Assembly (NCBI GenBank): GCA_002803225.1
Contig: NXFV01000500.1
Location: forward strand, 19,005-83,004
Direction of reading: 5' to 3'
Length of the DNA: 64,000 nt
Origin: Gamarada debralockiae
Lineage: Eukaryota; Ascomycota; Leotiomycetes; Helotiales; Hyphodiscaceae
Below, in pieces: positions 57,338-64,000 of this stretch (positions are counted from its first letter, which is position 1; every line of letters begins with the position of its first letter). Made by a program: the position numbers and the translations under genes. The notes below the pieces were generated by a model. It did not search any database, was not told where the DNA came from, and was given only the letters and a program-made list of their open reading frames with translations.

Positions 57338-59955
57338 GTTTGTGGCATCACTATTCGATCTTCCTCGATTGTGTGTTGCGTCTTTGCTATTCGATGGGGA
57401 ATTGGTTCTTTGGATTGCTCGGTGTTGTTGAGAAATTAATGACGGTAGTCTACTTGATTGCCCTAAAGTATGGGCAGACTGGAGACGCCTCAGAGCGCGA
57501 TGGGATCTTCAAAATCTTGTCAGTATGTACTTGATAGGGAAGAGTGAAGAGCCAAAAGAACTTTCGAGAACTCTAAGACAGCATTCCACTCAGAAGCCGT
57601 CCGGTTCAGAGTCGAAGTCAGGAGTAGAACTGGTGAATCGTTACGGAACGGGAAATAAACTGTCTCCGAAAATTTGCTCACCTTGGAGATGGGGGCGCGT
57701 TGAGGGGTGTCACCGTGTTTGGCGGGGCTAGAGACGCGACAGCAGTCTCTTTTGTCGGTGAGCTCGACATGGCTGCGTTGAGCACCTGAAGCAAAAATCA
57801 TGCATCAGTTTCAAGTGAAGCTAGTAATTCTGATGGCGTATATAAGAATGGAAGGTTGCTGTCGTGAAGTCTGACAGAACTCTGCACACGCGAGCCGTGA
57901 TTTTTCGCGCTTTGCTTATGGTCACGTGTGTTTTGTAAATCACGTGGTACCACCCTCCTCTCCTCGGTCTATTTCCTTACGATTCCTTCATTATCGAATT
58001 GCTTGCCTGTTGAGTGCCGCCGAAGTTTTCAGCTGATGGGAACGATTTCCAGGGTCCATTTTGACTCTTTGTGGTCTTGATATGATCACAACAAAGAGTT
58101 TCCCTGCCAAGGACTGTGAGAGAGCTCCAGGCCAAGGCTCAAGAGATCTGTATCTCCGGTGTTAACATATCAAAGACTGACAAAGAGGCAGATCTCATTG
58201 ATCTTCAAATCATCTATCTAATCGCAATCTACGGATCTAATGTACAAGAAGATAAAGTACAATTTCTAGCTCGGCTCGAGCCGCCAAGACAAGATTTTCA
58301 TGCAGTCAACACCCCACAGAACAATTCGTACCGATTCAATTAAATGGACAAATCAGAAGTAAGTATAATTATTTCCATAGGGTAAGACGTACAGTAAGGT
58401 ACAAATTTCTGGCTCGTCTTGGCAGCTCTTTTCTTTCTCGGCGCATCTCATCGTGCCTGATGCACCCACCTACGGGCCCACCTAAAAAATGACGGAATTT
58501 CGAGGCTTTTATCCCTGAAGATTGCACCATGACCAAGCTCTCTCATTTGTTGACTCTGGAGCTCATACGCGAGGCAAGGCTGGCCTTGGAAATCAATCCT
58601 CTTTTCCTTTTTGGCTTGAACCGTAAAAGACAAAACAATTCAAATATAAAAATGGCAAAGAAAGTCTTTCATCTAGAAATTTACCAAACACTGTAACCAA
58701 ATTAAAAGTAAGTAGATAGGGCTGATTTTGTTTGGTACGACTCGAAGCTGTGATCTCTGCTTCTCAGCCTTGGACCTTCTCGCTTGGAGCAATTGTACGG
58801 GTTTAGCTGGGATTGCGACATTGGCGACATGGGCCTGATGTGTTGAGAAAAGTTCTGGAAAGAGCACCAAAATTTAGACCCATGAATACTCCCCATGCCA
58901 CATACTGTACCACACCGGCACGTCCGTCCCATGCTTGTAAAGTACTACCTTCTTGTCAGGGTTGGCTGTGGAACTGCAACAAAGGGGTCCGATGATGAAG
59001 CGCATGCGTACTTCCCTCGATTAGCGCTGTTGCCACTCAGCAGTCTTGTCGTTGTCAATTTATCGATTTCATTGGCTGATTTACATCAATGTTCTCCATC
59101 GAACCCAAAAACCCATCCTCTTTTATGTTCTCGCTGCTGATCCTGACGACCTTAACGAGGCAAGCTCCGCTTCTGCTTATTTGATACCCTCCGCTAATTA
59201 ACTAGCTCTACTATAATACAATCGCTACCAGACCATGACAAAACCCCTTCCAGAATACTGTCATCCTCCTTCTAGCTTTTCCCATCAACTCGAGCCCTCG
59301 AGTCGCCGCTACACGCGCTGCGGGATTATTGTTTTCTTCACCTTCCTCCAGACGAGACATCGATGAGGTAGATCTGCTCCTTCAGGTAGCTTTCTGCTTG
59401 CATCCCACCTCACCCCTCACCTCTGGAAGCAGCTCAGAGGTCCAAACGACGAATCAGGAGGCCTTGGGTAGCACGCAATTTATTGGTGGCGCATATCAGC
59501 CCTTTATCAAAGCATTTTCCACATCTCGCTGCCCCTGGAACATCGAATCTAGAGCACTCTTTCCGGCCACTACTGCATTGTTTGTTTTTGTGCCATCTTT
59601 CTTCACACATTGCTTTAGACCCACACACACACGCGGGGGGAGCCTTTTCACCTCCCACAGCCGCGGAGCTGGTTTCTTGGAGAGGTATATCAGCCTCGCC
59701 CCTCCCACCGAAAGCACAGAACCCTGATTAACAAGCATTCTTGCAGATCACCCTGTCAGAACCTTTGGCAGCGACCGCTTTGGGGATAGCACATCGTCTG
59801 ATAGCTATCAGCTTGAGGTGCTTCCTTCATCCTCTTCTTCTTTCGTTCATTCCGATCCGGATTACGAGTCTGACTCCGATTCGGGCCTGTTGTTACCCAA
59901 CCCTCCACCAGCTTCACCAAGGCATCAACATCGCCGTCGACATCGTCAACTCGCA
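57338..59955. other. Divergent region between BUB2 and the sulfate permease, no supported gene
   Basis: Open frames up to 132 codons occur (for example 59329-59727 on plus) but look like transcribed leader. The stretch 59740-59955 stays open upstream of the permease start without an ATG in frame and is probably 5' UTR, possibly with a UTR intron ending near 59746. Two CACGTG sites lie at 57923-57946. Confidence 0.5.
57923..57946. promoter_or_regulatory. Pair of CACGTG palindromes
   Basis: CACGTG occurs at 57923-57928 and 57941-57946, with start points 18 bp apart. This is the core bound by Cbf1-like bHLH factors, which in yeast help drive sulfur genes. The sites are nearer BUB2 (about 590 bp upstream) than the permease, so the link to sulfate uptake is speculative. 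Confidence 0.3.
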
Positions 59956-62603
59956 ATGGCCGCCACAAAGACTGGCCATGCGCTGGCCAAGGTCCTCGGC
60001 ATCAAACTTCAATATCGAAACGAATTGAACGAGGAAATTCGCCGTGGCGAGTCTGTATTCTCCTCTACGACGGCCGATACCTACGTGGAAGAGGAACCTC
60101 GCAGCGCCGAATGGATTCGCGAAATTACCCCAAGCGGACATGATCTCCTCCAATACGTCCGTTCTCTCTTTCCATTTACGCAATGGATTGGACGCTACAA
60201 CCTTCAATGGCTTATGGGTGATTTGGTAGCTGGTATGAAAGTCCCTCTCTATCAACCCTTTTCCTCTGACGCTTCCAACCAGGAATTACCATCGGAGCCG
60301 TTGTTGTTCCCCAAGGAATGGCATATGCTGTTCTGGCCGAACTCAAACCTGAGTTCGGACTTTACTCGTCTTTCATGGGAGTTCTTGTGTACTGGTTCTT
60401 TGCTACATCCAAGGATATCACCATCGGCGTGAGTCCCTATCTGCTGATCCATTAAGAAGAGTCACTAAATTTTTGTGTAGCCCGTTGCTGTGATGTCAAC
60501 TCTTGTGGGCCAAATTCTTGTTAAGGCAGCAAAGACTCATCCAGATGTGCCGGGTCATGTCATTGCCTCATGTCTAGCTGTGATCGCTGGTTGCATTATC
60601 ATATTTATCGGTCTGATCAGGGCCGGCTGGATTGTCGACCTCATCCCGCTCATATCTATCTCTGCGTTCATGACTGGATCTGCACTCAATATTGCCGTTG
60701 GGCAAGTCCCAACCTTGATGGGAATTACTGGATTTGACACTCGAGCGCCTACGTACCATGTCGTCATAAACATTTTGAAACACTTGGGAAGGACTAAGTT
60801 GGACGCCGCCATGGGACTTACAGCTCTTTTGCTGCTATACCTCATCAGGTACGCCTGTCAGTTCGCCGCGAGGAAATATCCCAGTCGTCAAAAGCTCTTC
60901 TTCTTTCTAGCCACCCTCCGTACAGCATTCGTCATTTTACTCTACACTATGATTAGTTGGCTTGTGAACAGACATCACCGGAAGAAGCCACTATTCAAAA
61001 TCTTATCCACAGTTCCGAGAGGTGAGTCGCTACTTTTCATCACTTTCAGCAGCAGTTTTCTAATACTACAACAGGATTCAAAGAGGCGGCTGTTCCAACA
61101 GTCAACAAGAAGATCATCAAAATTTTCCTAGGCGACCTGCCAGCAACCGTCATCGTCCTTTTGATTGAGCACATCGCAATTTCGAAGTCCTTCGGTCGAG
61201 TGAACAACTATATCATCAATCCATCTCAGGAGATGGTTGCCATTGGAATCACGAACATCCTTGGACCCTTCCTGGGTGCATATCCTTCTACTGGTTCATT
61301 CACCCGCACTGCTATCAAGTCCAAGGCCGGTGTGCGAACTCCTTTCGCCGGTGTCATAACCGCGATTGTGGTTCTCCTTGCAATTTACGCTCTCACCGCC
61401 GTCTTCTTCTACATTCCTAGCGCCTCGCTCTCTGCAGTCATCATCCACGCTGTGGGTGATCTCATCACTGCACCCAACACCGTGTACCAGTTCTGGCGTG
61501 TCTCTCCTCTCGAGGTTCCTATCTTCTTTGCGGGTGTGATCGTGACGGTCTTCTCGAGCATTGAGAACGGTATCTACACGACAATCTGCGTTTCCTTCGC
61601 CCTCCTCATTTTCAGAATCATCAAGGCCAAGGGACGTTTCTTAGGCAAAGTCAAAATACACTCTGTTGTTGGAGACCACATCATTGGCGAAGACAACAAG
61701 GCGATCAACAACGGCACATTCCCAAATACAGGAGAACCCAAGGCTGCAGGCCCAAAAACAGGAACAGAAGATGCTTTGACTCGCAATATCTTCCTCCCTT
61801 TCGACCGTGCCGATGGCTCCAACCCAGAGCTCGACATCCAGACACCCTATCCAGGAATCTTCATCTATCGTTTTTCAGAAGGCTTCAACTACCCGAATGC
61901 GAATCATTACCTGGACCACCTGACGAACACCATCTTCGCCACGACTAGAAGAACAAACCTCGATCACTACGCCCGCCCAGGCGACCGCCCCTGGAACGAT
62001 CCCGGCCCACGCCGCGGCAAAGAGCCCGCCGACATTAGCGAACGCCCAACGCTCAAAGCCATCATTCTCGACTTCAGCTCCGTCAACAATGTCGACATCA
62101 CGTCAGTGCAACAACTCATCGACGTTCGCAACCAACTCGACAGCTATACCAAACCATCAGTCGTTGACTGGCACTTCGCATCGATAAACAACCGCTGGAC
62201 CAAACGCGCGCTTGTCAGCGCCGGATTCGGCTATCCCACCGTGCTTCCCAACGAAGTTGCATCGCGCTGGAAACCCATCTTCAGCGTTTCCGAAATCGGT
62301 GGCGCTGATTCCGCGGCTTCGGCTGCCGAGGCTCTTGCCAACGAGAAGGGGCTCAACAAGCAGAGGATAAGGACAAGATACGTGCACAACGGGGATGGAC
62401 CTCACGAGGGTTCAGACAGTGGTTTATCGAGTGATGTGAAGGGTACTGTGAAGAGCTACTCGAGAACAGCAGTGGTTAGTGGTCTGAACAGGCCGTTGTT
62501 CCATATTGATCTTACGAGTGCCTTGCAGAGTGCTATTGCAAACGTAGAAGCGAGAGAGCAGGCTGAGGTCAGGGGTGGAACGGATATTGGGCATGTGCCG
62601 TGA
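59956..62603 (+). CDS. SulP-family sulfate permease with STAS domain, 830 aa
   Basis: Exons are 59956-60232, 60283-60428, 60481-61021 and 61075-62603; introns of 50, 52 and 53 nt fit exactly. The ATG at 59956 (MAATKTGHALAKVLGIKLQY) has an AA-rich context; the open frame upstream has only GTG. The SulP signature is clear: WLMGDLVAGITIGAVVVPQG, then MAYAVLAELKPEFGLYSSFM, TSKDITIGPVAVMSTLVGQI, about 10-12 membrane helices, and IEHIAISKSFGRVNNY with SQEMVAIGITNILGPFLGAY. A cytoplasmic STAS domain follows (PGIFIYRFSEGFNYPNANHY, LKAIILDFSSVNNVDITSVQ). Proteins of this class co-transport sulfate and protons at the plasma membrane to feed cysteine and methionine synthesis. The C-terminal 100 residues are probably regulatory. 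Fungal paralogues exist, so I give no number. Confidence 0.93.
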
Positions 62604-63800
62604 AATGCTTCCTTTGGGTTTGGGTCGATTTTGGGTATGAGTACCACCCAAGCATGATACCTCTACTGTTTGTGGGTCCCTTTGAGGATTACCATTTTAA
62701 TAATGCTCATAAGTTAACTTCCGAGTCTCTTCTGTCTATGCATTCCCGTTCTCCAACGGCCACCGTGCGCACTCACACCCTCTGACCTTTGTCAACCCTG
62801 AGGCCGGCCCTCCTCCTTTCTCCCCTTCTCCCCTCCAAACATAGCAAACCCCACAGCCCCCCCAAAAAAACATATCGACAATACCATCTCCCTTCCTCTT
62901 TCCTTTTCCCCGAACCATTTCCGCCCAGTCGCGAGACCTTCACTAACCGCACCATTTCAAGATCTAATGAAGGGTCTTCAACTGATCCAAAGGCAGGGGC
63001 GGTGATGAAGAGCCACAGAGGGGAAGCGATAGATGGTAGAAACGGCGTCGCTAGGGACAAGCACCAAGTATGGCACTTATCTTTCTCGATTTAACAGCCT
63101 CTACATAAGTTCAAAGTCACAAGAGTAACGTCTATCCCTACGTGGCGAGAAACCCATAGTGCCGAGAAAAGTGATAGGCACTTTGACTTAAAGCATTTTA
63201 AAATCTATGCACGTATCAATATCTCCTATAATTTTTTATGAGTCGTGTTTCGTGGCCACTCCTAAACACTCTAAACCCCTCTTACTAGACAATCGCTGTT
63301 CGCATCGTCACCCCCGCGCCTGATTTGTAAAGAGTCTCCTTTTATACCGAAATAGAGTTCCTTACTATAGTTCCACCACCAAGCTCTTACGGTCCCTAAC
63401 ATTTATAAAGGGATCTTATCCGAGCTCTAAGGCCTCACTACTATGCGGGAAATCATTATCAGCCTTATAGCTGCTGTGGCGTGTAAATACATGGTCGCTA
63501 TACGGGTCAGTACTTCGAGTCGAAGCGACTAACGAATTTTTGGTTAGAGAGCGAAACGACCCCGCACCTCCCACAATGCCTTCGAAATTTTAGCGGAAGC
63601 TAAAATAAGAAGGTGTTTCGAAGAGAAGAGAGCGCGGTGCCTTCGGCGTTTGGTTTTTCCGGTCCGTGTTTAGTAATATCTTATGCAATCTTGTGGCTTC
63701 TAACACCAGGGGGTGCCAAGATAATCGGAACAGCCGAAAATTAGCCGATCGTAAATAAACACTGATTCTTAAAAACACTCTTCTTTCAACACACTCAATT
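62604..63800. other. Intergenic stretch, left flank of a Tc1-type element
   Basis: No supported gene. The part after about 63100 is AT-rich with TA-containing motifs and an 8-bp stem palindrome at 63580-63606 (ATTTTAGC...GCTAAAAT). It probably includes the untranslated 5' part of the transposon whose transposase starts at 63801. Its terminal repeat cannot be fixed without the other end. Confidence 0.4.
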
Positions 63801-64000
63801 ATGGCTCCCACAACACGCTCTACAAAGCGCCCAAGCACTCCTCCGAATAATACCGGTCCTCTTGATTACTCGACTACTAAAAAGACCCGGTTTTTCGAGG
63901 CCTATAACACGCGCGACGAGGGCGAATCAATGGGGTCGGTCGCGTACGAGAAACACATAGGCAAGACTACAGCCTTTCGATGGCTTCACGAGAGGGAAGA
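63801..64000 (+). CDS. Tc1/mariner-type transposase, N-terminal fragment cut by window edge
   Basis: ATG 63801 opens 66 codons to the window edge: MAPTTRSTKRPSTPPNNTGP, then KKTRFFEAYNTRDEGESMGS and HIGKTTAFRWLHEREE. A basic start followed by a helix-turn-helix with T-A-x-R-W-L-x-E-R-E is typical of the DNA-binding domain in fungal Tc1/mariner-like transposases. No stop is seen so far, so this copy may be intact to the right. The DDE part lies outside the window. Confidence 0.65.
   Translation, partial: MAPTTRSTKRPSTPPNNTGPLDYSTTKKTRFFEAYNTRDEGESMGSVAYEKHIGKTTAFRWLHERE

Noticed and set aside
57520..57801. Minus-strand frame of 93 codons upstream of BUB2
   Set aside because: No domain, no splice connection to BUB2, and the BUB2 frame already begins with a good ATG at 57337.
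59818..59955. Upstream extension of the sulfate permease
   Set aside because: The frame is open but begins with GTG; the ATG at 59956 starts the conserved part and has a good context.
1..64000. tRNA, rRNA and other structured RNA genes
   Set aside because: I looked for tRNA T-loop cores (GGTTCGAANCC) with matching stems and for rRNA-like segments and found none that held up; a covariance-model search was not possible here.

Overview
The window is nuclear DNA of a filamentous ascomycete (Pezizomycotina). Genes carry short introns of about 45-120 nt with GTRNGT donors and YAG acceptors, and the families are typical of that group: HET domain, DUF6604, DUF3328/UstYa-like, NACHT-WD40 NLR, SulP permease, pogo/Fot-type and Tc1-type transposons. 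A Leotiomycete is my best guess from general feel; no marker in the window settles it.

Layout, left to right. 1-2149: a Reb1/TTF1-like Myb protein (minus, cut by the left edge). 2444-4040: a decayed HET-domain gene. 4819-5038: a small inverted-repeat element. 5381-8495: a 1003-aa protein of unknown function. 8.5-11.3 kb: gene-poor. 11312-12826: a membrane-anchored P-loop ATPase. 13.3-15.1 kb: poorly resolved small membrane-protein genes. 15408-18228: a DUF6604 protein. 19.5-24.0 kb: a decayed DUF3328/UstYa-like gene, a broken secreted-peptide gene and an intact FAD monooxygenase, possibly the remains of a peptide or secondary-metabolite locus. 24678-27134: COG4, whose start codon lies only about 80 bp from a 2.2-kb pogo-like transposon (27217-29396) with stop codons in its transposase. 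30720-34149: a PMR1-type Ca/Mn P-type ATPase. 35437-37435: the cohesin subunit RAD21/SCC1.

38.2-42.0 kb holds five head-to-tail copies of a small F-box gene; only the third looks intact. 43058-47978 is an 11-exon gene for a 1320-aa dynamin-superfamily GTPase resembling nuclear GTPase SLIP-GC. Divergent from it across 640 bp is a 1517-aa NACHT-WD40 NLR (48619-53273) with eleven nearly identical 42-residue WD40 repeats, the architecture of HET-E/HET-D-type allorecognition and immune receptors. Then come AIM6 (minus, with an apparent one-base frameshift), BUB2 (minus), a SulP sulfate permease (plus), and at the right edge the start of a Tc1/mariner-type transposase.

Housekeeping genes (REB1-like, COG4, PMR1, RAD21, BUB2, SulP) are thus interleaved with fast-evolving accessory material: the HET relic, the NLR beside a large GTPase, the F-box array, the UstYa-like relic and the transposons. 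The most interesting unit is the divergent GTPase-NLR pair next to the F-box array, a plausible but untested self/non-self or antiviral recognition module. Gene models were built by hand from splice signals and reading-frame continuity; exon edges are stated where I worked them out.
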